Shown here one piece after another: positions 35,866 to 45,417 of a DNA stretch of 64,000 nt. Numbering within the stretch: the stretch's first letter is position 1; each line of letters starts with the position of its first letter. The notes under the pieces are model-generated. The model searched no databases. It had not been told where the DNA came from and saw only the letters and a program-made list of their open reading frames with translations. The stretch is from assembly GCA_035628995.1 (NCBI GenBank), contig DASPIR010000023.1:677014-741013 (forward strand), given 5' to 3'. Made by a program: the position numbers and the translations under genes. The DNA comes from Clostridia bacterium (lineage in GTDB: Bacteria > Bacillota > Clostridia > Lutisporales > Lutisporaceae).

Positions 35866-36714
35866 TTATTTCCCTAAAAGATTTAAAAATTCTTCTTCTT
35901 CTTTGTCCTTCATCTTGTAGGTATGTTCTCCATCAATTGGGAACTTTTCTTCTCTTACTTCTGCAGCGTAATCTTTAAATGCGTTTACGAGTATTTCTCC
36001 TACGTTTGCATACTTCTTTACAAACTTGGGTGTGAAATTGTCATAGTAGCCTACCATATCTGCGTATATTAAAAGCTGTCCGTGGGTATATGGGCCTGCG
36101 CCTATTCCAAGTATAGGAATGCCTGCTCTTTCTGTTATAGCTTTTCCAACTGGTGCAGGTACGCCCTCTACAAGTATACTGAATGCCCCGGATTCCTCAA
36201 GTAATTTTGCCTGTTTAACTAATTTAACCGCTGCCTCAGCACTGCGGCCTTGAGCCTTATATCCGCCTAATTGCCCTGCAAACTGCGGTGTGAGTCCTAT
36301 ATGTCCCATTACCAGTATACCTGCATCATTAATAGCCTTTAGCCTGCTTGCTATGAATGGGCCGCCGCCTTCTAACTTAACTGCATCACAAAGAGCTTCC
36401 TTTATAAATCTACCTGCGTTCTCAACTGCCTGCTCATCTGAAACCTGGTATGACATATATGGCATGTCTCCAACAATGAACGTGTTCGGAGCACCCCTTC
36501 GGACTGCCTTACAATGACTTATCATATCTTCCATAGTAACAGGAAATGTAGTATCATACCCAAGGGTTACCATACCAAGGGAGTCACCTACAAGTATCAT
36601 ATCGATTTCTGCTTTTTCCTCCATCTTTGCTGTAAGGTAGTCATAAGCTGTAAGGTATACTATCTTATCCCCTTTTGCTACCATTTCGTTAAAATCAAAT
36701 ATAGTCTTTTTCAT
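35866..36714 (-). CDS. panB: 3-methyl-2-oxobutanoate hydroxymethyltransferase (PanB)
   Basis: A 282-residue PanB. VGDSLGMVTLGYDTTFPVT contains the metal-binding Asp region, and GHIGLTPQ and GIGAGP are further family motifs. It transfers a hydroxymethyl group from methylene-tetrahydrofolate to 2-ketoisovalerate, giving ketopantoate. No panC, panD or panE is beside it; instead it follows a branched-chain amino acid dehydrogenase that produces or consumes 2-ketoisovalerate. The start at 36714 follows GGAGAGGTG; an upstream start at 36789 lacks a site. Confidence 0.9.
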   Translation of the reverse strand: MKKTIFDFNEMVAKGDKIVYLTAYDYLTAKMEEKAEIDMILVGDSLGMVTLGYDTTFPVTMEDMISHCKAVRRGAPNTFIVGDMPYMSYQVSDEQAVENAGRFIKEALCDAVKLEGGGPFIASRLKAINDAGILVMGHIGLTPQFAGQLGGYKAQGRSAEAAVKLVKQAKLLEESGAFSILVEGVPAPVGKAITERAGIPILGIGAGPYTHGQLLIYADMVGYYDNFTPKFVKKYANVGEILVNAFKDYAAEVREEKFPIDGEHTYKMKDKEEEEFLNLLGK

Positions 36715-36815
36715 AAATACACCTCTCCAATACTTTTTTTTGAAACCCTTTAATGTGCGAAAAATTGCTTTCGGGCAATCTTGCCGCATTCATAAAAACC
36801 ATACATCAACACAAT

Positions 36816-37898
36816 CTATTTTTCAAGATGCCAACTTTTGCGATTTATTGCCATTTGCATCCTATGCTCAGCTAAGGACCTGGCTGCCTCAACGGTAGTA
36901 ATATGCTCCTCATTGGCTATTTCAAATACTTTCTTAATATTGGCTGTTATATTATTCTTAACTTGACCATATGCACGCTCTCGATTATATCCCATAAACT
37001 GATGGGAATTATTAATACAACCACCAACACTTAAAATATAATCTACAGCATATGCTATTCCTTTATCCTGTAGCATTTTACAATGTTTCAATTCGTCTGC
37101 CAGCTGATTGTTTGCAGAACCGGCAATAAGTTTGCATTTTAATCTAGGTATTGTATTGTCATTCAATATGCCGCCTAATGCACAAGGTGAGAAAATATCA
37201 ACATCTAAATCATAAATTTTATCCGGGTCTACTACATCTACATTTAAATCTTCTGTGACTCTTTTCAAATTATCCTTGTCGACATCACATACTATGACAT
37301 TAGCCCCCTCCTCTTTGAGGTACTTTGCAAGAACATAGCCAATATGCCCTACACCTTGAATCGAAATTGTTTTTCCTTTAAGAGAAGATTCCCCGAAAAT
37401 TGATTGAGCAGCTGTTTTCATTCCATAACATAAACCATAAGCTGTCGCAGCCGAAGTACTCCCACCGCCTCCATAAACTTCTGGCAGTGCAACGTTATAT
37501 TTTGTCTCTTGATGGACAATGACCATATCGTCTTCATCTGTCCCAACATCTACCCCTGTTATATAGCGACCTCCCAATCCTTCAATCACTCGTCCAAAAG
37601 CTCTCAGTAAATCTTCGGTTTTGTCAGTCTTAGGATTGCCTATGATAACAGCCTTACCTCCGCCAAAATTAATTCCTCCTGCTGCATTTTTATAGGTCAT
37701 TGCTTTTGCCAAACGCAAAACGTCATTTAGAGCATCATCTTCTGTTGCATATGGCATCATTCTTGTTCCACCAAAGGCTGGACCTAGTGACGTATTGTGT
37801 ATACCGACAATGCACTTTAAACCTGAATATTTGTCGTATGCATATACAATTTGCTCAAATTCATCCTTTTCCATGACCTCAAATATTACTTTTCCCAC
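36816..37898 (-). CDS. Leucine/valine (Glu/Leu/Phe/Val family) dehydrogenase
   Basis: A 360-residue enzyme close in length and sequence pattern to leucine dehydrogenase: LGPAFGGTRM, INFGGGKAVI with the catalytic lysine, GVDVGTDEDDM, and the NAD motif GVGHIG near 182. It interconverts branched-chain amino acids with their 2-keto acids and ammonia. It starts with GTG at 37898 behind GGAGGGG. Position beside panB and downstream of a Liv transporter supports valine/leucine metabolism. Confidence 0.88.
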   Translation of the reverse strand: MGKVIFEVMEKDEFEQIVYAYDKYSGLKCIVGIHNTSLGPAFGGTRMMPYATEDDALNDVLRLAKAMTYKNAAGGINFGGGKAVIIGNPKTDKTEDLLRAFGRVIEGLGGRYITGVDVGTDEDDMVIVHQETKYNVALPEVYGGGGSTSAATAYGLCYGMKTAAQSIFGESSLKGKTISIQGVGHIGYVLAKYLKEEGANVIVCDVDKDNLKRVTEDLNVDVVDPDKIYDLDVDIFSPCALGGILNDNTIPRLKCKLIAGSANNQLADELKHCKMLQDKGIAYAVDYILSVGGCINNSHQFMGYNRERAYGQVKNNITANIKKVFEIANEEHITTVEAARSLAEHRMQMAINRKSWHLEK

Positions 37899-37936
37899 TT
37901 AAATCCCCTCCATATTTTTTATTATATTTAATTGCA

Positions 37937-39223
37937 CTACATCTTTCCATTACTCATAAGCTTTGCTTGCGCTAATCGCCTCAAAATAAATACCGAAATC
38001 GGGGATAGAATTGCACCTGCTCCCAGAATTAAAAATGGTATCCCCCAATTAGTAGCTAAAGTTGCATCTTTAATCCCCAAGTTCATTTTATCTAAAACCT
38101 TACCAAAAACAAAAGGGGATAGTATAGTCATAAAATACCCACATGCTGACTGTACTCCTAGTGCCGTAGCTCGAATTTCCCCAGCAACCATTTCAGTCAT
38201 ACCTGCTTTGTATATTGCTGAGTCCGCAACAACCCAAAATCCAATCCACAGCCCCACTATTACAACAATCGCCAGTGACCTGCCGTATAAATAGCCGAAG
38301 AAGAACTCCATGATAAGGCTGCTAAATGCACACACAATAATTGTCTTCGTTCGCCCAATTTTATCAGCTACGATACCTGCAAGCCAGACCGACGGTACAC
38401 CAAGTAAGATAATAAAAGCCGCTATCTGACCTCCAATTGCTACGGCTTGTCTTTCGCCATAACCTGCTGCTAAAGAGCATGCAACCATAAAAGGTCCTAT
38501 CCATCCCCAGAATGCATAGAGTTCCCACATATGGCCCATATAACCTGTGGTTATTAATATTGGCCCTGCATACTCTCTTTTCTGTGTGGATTTTCTAATT
38601 TCTCCACCACCTTTTACCCTTGGTACAGTTTTCACATTTTCAATTGCATCCGCAGGTTTTTCTTTTACAAGGAAAAAAATAATAAAGGCTGCTATAAATG
38701 CAGGTAACGATGTCCAAAGCATACCATATCGCCAATTATAAGCCGCTGCTATAGGAGCTGCAACGAAATAACCGCCTGCATAAGCCAGGGTTAGTGCTCC
38801 TGTATATGCCCCTAGTACCTTACCCCTTTCGTTAGGTGGAAACCAGTTAGAAAGGAGTGCCATCCCAGGAACATATATTGCACCTGCTGAAAGGCCTGTA
38901 ATCAACCTTAGTATTAGTATACTTGTAAAATCCTTAGCCAAGAATATAAACAGTGTGGAAAATATTGCTGTACACAACGTAGCCCAAGCAACCACCTTTT
39001 TTTTACCTACGTGATCAGCCAGCCAGCCCGTTACTAAAACAATTATTACATATCCTGCTTGAAACGAAGATAAAATAATACCTGTTTGGTTCACAGAAAG
39101 ACTAAATTCTGCAGCTATGTACTTTGAAACTGCTGAAAAGTTATACCATGGCAGATAACCTAGAACCATTGCTATTAGCATAAATAAAAAAACTTTATTC
39201 TTTTCACTTAAACGGTTTTTCAT
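37937..39223 (-). CDS. MFS transporter
   Basis: A 428-residue major facilitator with 12 predicted helices. GWLADHVGKKKV between helices 2 and 3 is the family loop motif, and the segment IYVPGMALLSNWFPPNERG resembles anion/organic-acid symporters. The substrate is unknown. It starts 19 bp before the DapA-like gene end, within the same transcription unit. Confidence 0.85.
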   Translation of the reverse strand: MKNRLSEKNKVFLFMLIAMVLGYLPWYNFSAVSKYIAAEFSLSVNQTGIILSSFQAGYVIIVLVTGWLADHVGKKKVVAWATLCTAIFSTLFIFLAKDFTSILILRLITGLSAGAIYVPGMALLSNWFPPNERGKVLGAYTGALTLAYAGGYFVAAPIAAAYNWRYGMLWTSLPAFIAAFIIFFLVKEKPADAIENVKTVPRVKGGGEIRKSTQKREYAGPILITTGYMGHMWELYAFWGWIGPFMVACSLAAGYGERQAVAIGGQIAAFIILLGVPSVWLAGIVADKIGRTKTIIVCAFSSLIMEFFFGYLYGRSLAIVVIVGLWIGFWVVADSAIYKAGMTEMVAGEIRATALGVQSACGYFMTILSPFVFGKVLDKMNLGIKDATLATNWGIPFLILGAGAILSPISVFILRRLAQAKLMSNGKM

Positions 39224-39241
39224 TTTCTACTCTTTCCATAA

Positions 39242-40156
39242 TTATATTAAATTTATATATTCCATTACCGCCCTGAGTTCTCGTCTCCTATTCTCTGAAA
39301 TGGGCTCCATCACTACCTTGCAGGTTTCACTTTCGATTACACCCATCCATTTCAAGGCCAATTTGTAACATTGCGGGTATTGCAGTACGTTAGCAAAAGC
39401 TATTGAATTTAATGGTGCTACCTTATCATAGAAAATCTTTCTAGCTTGCTCTAATTTTCCTTCCTGAACAAAGTTAAACATATCGGTTTGTTCTCTTGGA
39501 AGAACGCAGCTAGCAGCAGAAGTCATTCCCTTTGCACCCTCTAGCAGCATAAGATAATTCAGCTGATCATGTCCTGACCATGCTGCAAGCTTACCCCCTG
39601 TTGCCTTTTCGTACATGGAAATCTTCTCAGGATAGGGTATAAAAAGTTTTGCGCATGCCATATTGGGAATCGTATCTGCCATTCTTTTTAATAGATCAAG
39701 AGGTATTTCTATCCCAGCTCCTCCGTCATATACCATGATAGGTAAATCTACAGAATCACTAATGTATTTTACATGTCTATAGATTCCCTCAGACCTATGT
39801 GGATGATAATAAGGTGGGCAGGTAAATATGTAATCTGCTCCCACACTCTCTGCATGTTTTGCAAGATTGGCACCAATATCACTTGACGAATCATTTACTC
39901 CCACTCCTACAGGAACCCTGCCTTTGGTTTGATCAACTACAATCTCGACAAACTTTTTTCTTTCGGCCTCTGTAAGTGCAAAAACCTCACCGGTGCTGCC
40001 AAGAGCTAGAATTCCATGTACATCATTTTTTATAACAAACTCCACTAGATTTCTGGTAGAGGCTTCATCAATATCGCCTTTTTCGTTAAGAGGTGTAACT
40101 GTTAAAACATGATTTCCAAATAGTTTAGCTTTCTTTTCTTCTAACGTTAATGACAT
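39242..40156 (-). CDS. DapA/N-acetylneuraminate lyase-family aldolase
   Basis: A 304-residue TIM-barrel class I aldolase. LALGSTGEVFALT is the family's substrate-carboxylate loop and ACAKLFIP holds the Schiff-base lysine (about 168). The usual tyrosine appears in MVYDGGAG, which differs from the YNVPGRT of true DapA, so it more likely acts on another 2-keto acid in catabolism. It lies between the YfcC-like carrier and an MFS transporter. Confidence 0.82.
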   Translation of the reverse strand: MSLTLEEKKAKLFGNHVLTVTPLNEKGDIDEASTRNLVEFVIKNDVHGILALGSTGEVFALTEAERKKFVEIVVDQTKGRVPVGVGVNDSSSDIGANLAKHAESVGADYIFTCPPYYHPHRSEGIYRHVKYISDSVDLPIMVYDGGAGIEIPLDLLKRMADTIPNMACAKLFIPYPEKISMYEKATGGKLAAWSGHDQLNYLMLLEGAKGMTSAASCVLPREQTDMFNFVQEGKLEQARKIFYDKVAPLNSIAFANVLQYPQCYKLALKWMGVIESETCKVVMEPISENRRRELRAVMEYINLI

Positions 40157-40216
40157 TTAATTCACTCCTTTAATATAATAATGCATTAAATAATAGTTGC
40201 CTTTACATGTCCAATG

Positions 40217-40237
40217 TCTGGCAATGGCCACGGTCCT
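40217..40237 (+). repeat. 21-bp inverted repeat copy (intergenic arm)
   Basis: Perfect inverted copy of 41743-41763, which is the 3' coding end of the M20 hydrolase. The two arms bracket the YfcC-like carrier gene, 1.5 kb apart. Confidence 0.8.
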
Positions 40238-40293
40238 ATCATAGTGATATTCTTTATTTATTCAATATCTAATATTGTTTGAAAACACGCTTC

Positions 40294-41706
40294 TTAGAAG
40301 CCAATCTTAATGGCAATAAACAGAACAATAAAGGCGATAAGGAATAATATACTCAAATAAGGTATGATGAATTTATACCACCTTTGAATTGGAACTTTCC
40401 CGTAATTTAAGAAAATTAGCAAAGTACCGTAGCTGAACCAGAACATGTTGGTAATACCATCACCGAACTGATAAGCCAAGACAGAGGTTTGGGAAGTAAG
40501 TCCCAGACTTAGAGCAATTGGCACCATAATAGGACTGAGCAGCGTGCCATTCGCACTTCCGGATGGAATAATACCGTTGATAAAACTTACGATAATTACA
40601 ATGCTGATGGCAGCTATCAAAGGTGATGTTCCTTTTAACAACTCTGTAGCATTATAAATTATAGTGGCGTTTATATTGCCGGCGTTGAGCACCCAGTAGA
40701 CTCCACGAGCAACACCGACGATGAGAGCACCGCTGATGGAGCCTTTTGCTCCAGCAATGAAAGCATCAGAAATGGTACCGGCTTTCATTTTGCCAATAAT
40801 ACCAGCAACGATACCGGATAATATAAATATGGCAGAAACGTCATCAATAGCCCATTTAACTCCATTAATACCGTATTTCATACCGATAACAGTAAAGACC
40901 ATAGCACCAAAGATAGACAGAAGTACCAAGCTCTGTGCTCCAGTTATCTTGGTAGGTTCATTGTTAGTTGTCTCTAAACGGATGTCAGAAACATCGATGT
41001 CAGCTACTAGACTATTAGATGGATTTTTACGAGTTTTGTTGGCATAGATAACAATATATAAAACGCTGACAGCTGTGATAACTGCCCATACAATCGTACG
41101 GAAACCAAGACCAACAAACAGGTCTCCTCCAGGCAGTAAACCCATTTTTATAAGGATACCATTGCAGACACCTACGGTATACAGATTAGTAGGACCTGCA
41201 ATAAAACCACCCATTGACCCAACAATAACGACGGCAACAGCGGTTATGGCATCATAACCTAGCGCCAGTACCACAGCTATAACCAGTGGTACAAAAGGAA
41301 TCAATACTTCAACCCAACCAAGGAAACCTCCGATTGCAGAGAAAACAGTTACCAAAACTATAAGGAGCATTGTGTGGGATGTTTTTCCAAACTTATGCAC
41401 CATAGTGGAGATACCAGAGTCGATAGCACCTGTTTTTTTGTAGATTTCCAGAGCGCCGCCGACAGTTAATATTAGGATAAAGATATTTGCAGAGTCTTTT
41501 AGACCATAAGGTATTGCCCTAAAAATATTAAAAAGGTTGTTAAAATTAAATTTATTTCTAGGTAGTGCTTTATATACCCCATCAGTCAAAGTACCGGGTG
41601 TAACAAGAAATGTTAAAAGGCCACAGATAACTATTACACAAAAGATTAATATATAGGGGTTAATGTCTATTGGCTTTCTCTCTTTTTGCATTTTCTGTTT
41701 TTCCAT
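40294..41706 (-). CDS. YfcC/DcuC-type anaerobic carrier
   Basis: A 470-residue membrane protein with about 12 helices of the C4-dicarboxylate anaerobic carrier superfamily (YfcC/DcuC). Supporting stretches are GGALEIYKKTGAID, FGMxE-like GWVEVLIPFVPL, and SFINGIIPSGSANGTLL. Relatives move dicarboxylates or amino acids and often pair with M20 hydrolases, as here. The start at 41706 (ATG) follows GGAGGTGGAG; TTG at 41721 lies within that site. The gene is framed by a 21-bp inverted repeat. Confidence 0.82.
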   Translation of the reverse strand: MEKQKMQKERKPIDINPYILIFCVIVICGLLTFLVTPGTLTDGVYKALPRNKFNFNNLFNIFRAIPYGLKDSANIFILILTVGGALEIYKKTGAIDSGISTMVHKFGKTSHTMLLIVLVTVFSAIGGFLGWVEVLIPFVPLVIAVVLALGYDAITAVAVVIVGSMGGFIAGPTNLYTVGVCNGILIKMGLLPGGDLFVGLGFRTIVWAVITAVSVLYIVIYANKTRKNPSNSLVADIDVSDIRLETTNNEPTKITGAQSLVLLSIFGAMVFTVIGMKYGINGVKWAIDDVSAIFILSGIVAGIIGKMKAGTISDAFIAGAKGSISGALIVGVARGVYWVLNAGNINATIIYNATELLKGTSPLIAAISIVIIVSFINGIIPSGSANGTLLSPIMVPIALSLGLTSQTSVLAYQFGDGITNMFWFSYGTLLIFLNYGKVPIQRWYKFIIPYLSILFLIAFIVLFIAIKIGF

Positions 41707-41723
41707 CTTCTCCACCTCCAAAT

Positions 41724-42926
41724 CTATTTGCTTGAATTAGCAAGGACCGTGGCCATTGCCAGATAACCCACAGTACCCTCTTCCATCATGGTGATATCGA
41801 TATTATCCTCAGTGGTGTGACAAAGTTTAATTTCCGCTGGAGAATAACCAATACATTTTATGCCTTTGGCAGCATAATGTCCGGTATCGGTTGCAAATGC
41901 CCAAATTTTGGTCCTAATGGAATGACCCACCGCCTCCTCTACGGTCTTTTTGCATAATTGTACATAAGGCTCGTCCATATTTACGCTAAAGGGAAACTCA
42001 CCTTGATAACCTTCACCCTGAAAACCAGTATAGGTAGTCAGTGGAAAGTACAGAGCCTTCAAATTGACGGCAATGCCATCAAACTTGCAACGATTTATGA
42101 CTTCCTGGATTTTAGCTAACGCAATCTCCTCAGTGTCTCCGGCAGACTGGCGATAGTCAATATATACAACCACTTCATTCGGAATGATATTGGTACCCTT
42201 TTCCGAAGAAGTAATATTGGTTACAGACATTGTGGAGGATCCGAAAAGTTTATCCTTCGCCATTTCTACGGTTTTCAGTTCTATGAGGAATTTACCTAAA
42301 AAATCAAAGGGATTATTACCCACATGTGGTATGGAAGCATGGCAGGATTTCCCGGTAATAGTAATAACAGCGCAGAATCTACCTCGGCATCCTATGCCCA
42401 AATCGTTTTCTGTGGCCTCGCCAACGATAGCATAATCGGTGAGCTTGTAGTTATCACGAGTCTGCATCATTGCACCAAACCCAGCGATCTCCTCGCTTAC
42501 AACACCAGCAACAATAATGTCTCCTTTTGGTAATAAGCCAGCATTTTTTAAAATTATTGGGGTGTACATCTGTATTGCAAATGTTCCTTTGGTATCAGAA
42601 GCACCTCTTCCCCAAATTTTGCCCTCTGCAATAGCGCCACTGTATGGAGGGTATTTCCACTTTGATGTATCGCCTTCATCAACAACATCCAAATGACAAT
42701 TCAGCATAACAGAGCTACCATCACCAGTACCTTTGACTGAACCAAATATGCTACCATAAGCGTCTACTACTACTTCGTCATAGCCTAGAGCTTTCATTTT
42801 GTCTACAGTATATTGGGCAAACTCACCTTCGTGTGTAGATTGAGAGTTAATCCGAATCATTTCTGAAGCAGTTTTGACAATTTCATCCTTGTACCGCTGC
42901 GCCAACATGATAAATTTCTGGTTCAT
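41724..42926 (-). CDS. M20-family metallohydrolase (ArgE/DapE/aminoacylase type)
   Basis: A 400-residue di-zinc hydrolase. CHLDVVDEG near 77 supplies the first metal ligand and catalytic Asp. GRGASDTKG near 108 has the bridging Asp, and SEEIAGFG the catalytic and metal-binding glutamates. Family members cleave N-acyl amino acids or similar amides. The start at 42926 follows GGAAGGAG; ATG at 42962 has no site. Coupling with a YfcC carrier and a Liv transporter suggests uptake and hydrolysis of an acylated or peptide-like substrate. Confidence 0.85.
   Translation of the reverse strand: MNQKFIMLAQRYKDEIVKTASEMIRINSQSTHEGEFAQYTVDKMKALGYDEVVVDAYGSIFGSVKGTGDGSSVMLNCHLDVVDEGDTSKWKYPPYSGAIAEGKIWGRGASDTKGTFAIQMYTPIILKNAGLLPKGDIIVAGVVSEEIAGFGAMMQTRDNYKLTDYAIVGEATENDLGIGCRGRFCAVITITGKSCHASIPHVGNNPFDFLGKFLIELKTVEMAKDKLFGSSTMSVTNITSSEKGTNIIPNEVVVYIDYRQSAGDTEEIALAKIQEVINRCKFDGIAVNLKALYFPLTTYTGFQGEGYQGEFPFSVNMDEPYVQLCKKTVEEAVGHSIRTKIWAFATDTGHYAAKGIKCIGYSPAEIKLCHTTEDNIDITMMEEGTVGYLAMATVLANSSK
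41743..41763 (-). repeat. 21-bp inverted repeat copy (inside M20 gene end)
   Basis: Partner of 40217-40237; here it encodes the LAMATV region near the M20 C-terminus. Confidence 0.8.
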
Positions 42927-42992
42927 AATGCTTCTCCTTCCCAGAACGGAAAATCTGAGCATGAAATATTTAACTTCCTACAATTTTTTGTC

Positions 42993-43700
42993 TTATCTTT
43001 TTGAACCAAGATACGCTTCTCTAACCTTTGGGTTATTTGCAATATCCTGTGCAGAACCATTCATTGTTAAAACACCTTGTTCTAGAACATATGCACTGTC
43101 AGCAATTTTCAGTGCTTTATATGCATTTTGTTCCACCAATAGAATAGTTTTACCCATTTCTTTGATATTTTTTATTATGTCAAAGATGGTATTGACCAGA
43201 AGTGGCGCAAGCCCCAGGGATGGTTCGTCTAACATAATAAGCTCGGGATTACTCATTAAACCTCGTCCCATTGCAAGCATTTGTTGCTCGCCACCCGACA
43301 ATGTGCCTGCCGATTGATTTTCCCTTTCTTTCAGTCGAGGAAATATATCAAAAATATTTTCCAAATCAGCAGCTATTTTCTTTGTATCTTTTCTTAAATA
43401 AGCACCCAACATAAGATTGTCCTTTACACTCAGATTTGCAAATATCAATCTTCCTTCAGGTACCTGGCACAATCCTTTTCTTACTATTTTATGGGGAGCC
43501 ATTCCCAACTTCTCATCTTTAAAAAATATTTCTCCCTCTTTTGGTCTTAAAAGCCCGGATATTGTATTCAAAAGAGTAGACTTTCCAGCCCCATTCGATC
43601 CAATAATTGCAACTATTTCTCCTGCATTCACTTCAACATTGATGCCTCGGAGAGCATGAATGCCACCATAGTAGACATGCAAATTATTTACTTTTAACAT
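42993..43700 (-). CDS. livF: Branched-chain amino acid ABC transporter ATPase LivF
   Basis: A 235-residue ABC ATPase of the LivF type. Walker A is GSNGAGKST, the signature LSGGEQQM, and Walker B LIMLDEPSLGLAP. The short length without extra C-terminal domain fits LivF. The start at 43700 follows GGAGGTGAG; the frame extends upstream to 43787 but would overlap livG. It follows livG by 4 bp. Confidence 0.92.
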   Translation of the reverse strand: MLKVNNLHVYYGGIHALRGINVEVNAGEIVAIIGSNGAGKSTLLNTISGLLRPKEGEIFFKDEKLGMAPHKIVRKGLCQVPEGRLIFANLSVKDNLMLGAYLRKDTKKIAADLENIFDIFPRLKERENQSAGTLSGGEQQMLAMGRGLMSNPELIMLDEPSLGLAPLLVNTIFDIIKNIKEMGKTILLVEQNAYKALKIADSAYVLEQGVLTMNGSAQDIANNPKVREAYLGSKR

Positions 43701-43704
43701 TGTG

Positions 43705-44493
43705 TCACTCACCTCCCAAATAGGCTTCTTGAACTTTGGGGTCATTTTGTATAACATCACAGGGTCCATCTGCCAGCTTACAGCCAAAATTCAAAACAGT
43801 TATGTTCTCGCATATACGCATAACCAAGTCCATATGGTGATCAATCAATAGCACTGATAAATCAAACTTTTCTCTAACCTGTTTTATTAATTCCGTTAAC
43901 CTGTCAGTTTCATCAGGATTCATACCGGCAGCAGGTTCATCCAAAAGCAAAAGCTTTGGATTTAAAGCAAGTGCACGCGCAATTTCCAGCCTTCTTTGCA
44001 AACCGTAAGGAAGATTATTTGCGACGATATCTCTTCTGTCGTCAAGTTCTAAAATCTCTAGCAAATTTTGAGCCTGCTCTGCTAATATAGCTTCCTCTCT
44101 GCCAAAGCGCGTCTTCATTTTCAGAGAACTTGGAAGTGAGCCAAACAATATAGCTTCGCCGATTGAATATTCCGCATTATAATGGCAAGCCGTTAATATG
44201 TTTTCGTAAACAGTCAGTTTTTTGAACAATCTTATATTTTGAAAGGTTCTTGTAATACCGGAATCTGCAACTTTATAAGGCTGAAGATTTGCTATATCCT
44301 TTCCTTCAAACACGATTTGGCCTGAAGTCACTTTATATACGCCTGTTATCAGGTTAAATATTGTCGTCTTCCCAGCACCGTTGGGACCTATCAGCCCTGA
44401 TATACTGCCTTTCTCAATCTTAAAACTCACATCGTTTACTGCAGTAAGACCTCCAAAGGTCTTAGTCAAATTTTTTATTTCCAGTAAAGCCAT
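43705..44493 (-). CDS. livG: Branched-chain amino acid ABC transporter ATPase LivG
   Basis: A 262-residue ABC ATPase. GPNGAGKTT (Walker A), NLPYGLQRRLEIARAL (LivG-type variant signature) and LLLLDEPAAGMNP (Walker B) are characteristic of LivG. It pairs with LivF on the cytoplasmic face of LivHM. The start lies behind AGGAGG with a 2-bp gap from livM. Confidence 0.92.
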   Translation of the reverse strand: MALLEIKNLTKTFGGLTAVNDVSFKIEKGSISGLIGPNGAGKTTIFNLITGVYKVTSGQIVFEGKDIANLQPYKVADSGITRTFQNIRLFKKLTVYENILTACHYNAEYSIGEAILFGSLPSSLKMKTRFGREEAILAEQAQNLLEILELDDRRDIVANNLPYGLQRRLEIARALALNPKLLLLDEPAAGMNPDETDRLTELIKQVREKFDLSVLLIDHHMDLVMRICENITVLNFGCKLADGPCDVIQNDPKVQEAYLGGE

Positions 44494-44495
44494 AA

Positions 44496-45404
44496 CTACT
44501 CGCCTCCTTTGTCTAAAGGCTTGCTCATAGAAATGCGTTTACTACTTATTTTGTTGAATAGAACTTTTAAACCTTTCAAACTAAGTTCCTTACCACCCAT
44601 AAGTCCTTGCGGCCTTGAAATCATAATGAAAACAACTGCTACTCCATATACTACCAATCTCCATCTTGCAAAATCTCTCAGCAGTTCCGGCAAAGATACA
44701 AGAACCAGGGCACCGAGGACGCTGCCGGAGATACTGCCAAGCCCTCCGAAAATAACCATGATGATCAGTTCCGTTGAGCGAGTAAGGGTGAATATTTTAG
44801 GCTGGAGAAAGGTGAGATAAGAGCCAAGCAGGCCTCCACCGACACCAGCATAAAAAGCACTTATTAGCAGTGAAATCATCTTATATTTAAATACATTAAT
44901 CCCGATAACTTGGGATGCCAACTCTTCTTCTCTGATGGCAACCATATTTCTTCCATGTCTTGAATGGATAATATTAACCAGTATAATAATACCAATAATA
45001 TCCATACTCACAACAAGAAATAGACTATTATTCAGGCTTGGAACTCCTGGCCATCCTCTTGCCCCGCCAAAATACGCAGTATTATCCAGAATAAGTCTGA
45101 TGGCTTCACCAAATCCAAGGGTGGCAATACAAAAATAATCCCCTTTTAAATTCAAAGTAAATTTACCAATTATGAGGCTAAAGAGTGCTGCCACTAGTCC
45201 CCCCATTAATAAAGAAGGTAAAATTGGCATATGCAATTTGATCATCATAAATGCTGATGTATAACCCCCGATTGCCATAAACCCTGCATGTCCAAAAGAA
45301 AAAAGTCCTGTAAAGCCTGTTAGAAGGGAAAGACCAAGAACTGGGAGTACATATATTCCAGCAAGAGCCAATATTCCTTTTATATAATACCAACTAAAAT
45401 CCAT
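44496..45404 (-). CDS. livM: Branched-chain amino acid ABC transporter permease LivM
   Basis: A 302-residue permease with 8-9 membrane helices. LLTGFTGLFSFGHAGFMAIGGY and the conserved GGLGSISGSVLGALVL segment near the C-terminus match LivM. It forms the channel with LivH. Confidence 0.9.
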   Translation of the reverse strand: MDFSWYYIKGILALAGIYVLPVLGLSLLTGFTGLFSFGHAGFMAIGGYTSAFMMIKLHMPILPSLLMGGLVAALFSLIIGKFTLNLKGDYFCIATLGFGEAIRLILDNTAYFGGARGWPGVPSLNNSLFLVVSMDIIGIIILVNIIHSRHGRNMVAIREEELASQVIGINVFKYKMISLLISAFYAGVGGGLLGSYLTFLQPKIFTLTRSTELIIMVIFGGLGSISGSVLGALVLVSLPELLRDFARWRLVVYGVAVVFIMISRPQGLMGGKELSLKGLKVLFNKISSKRISMSKPLDKGGE

Positions 45405-45417
45405 CTACTACCCCCCT

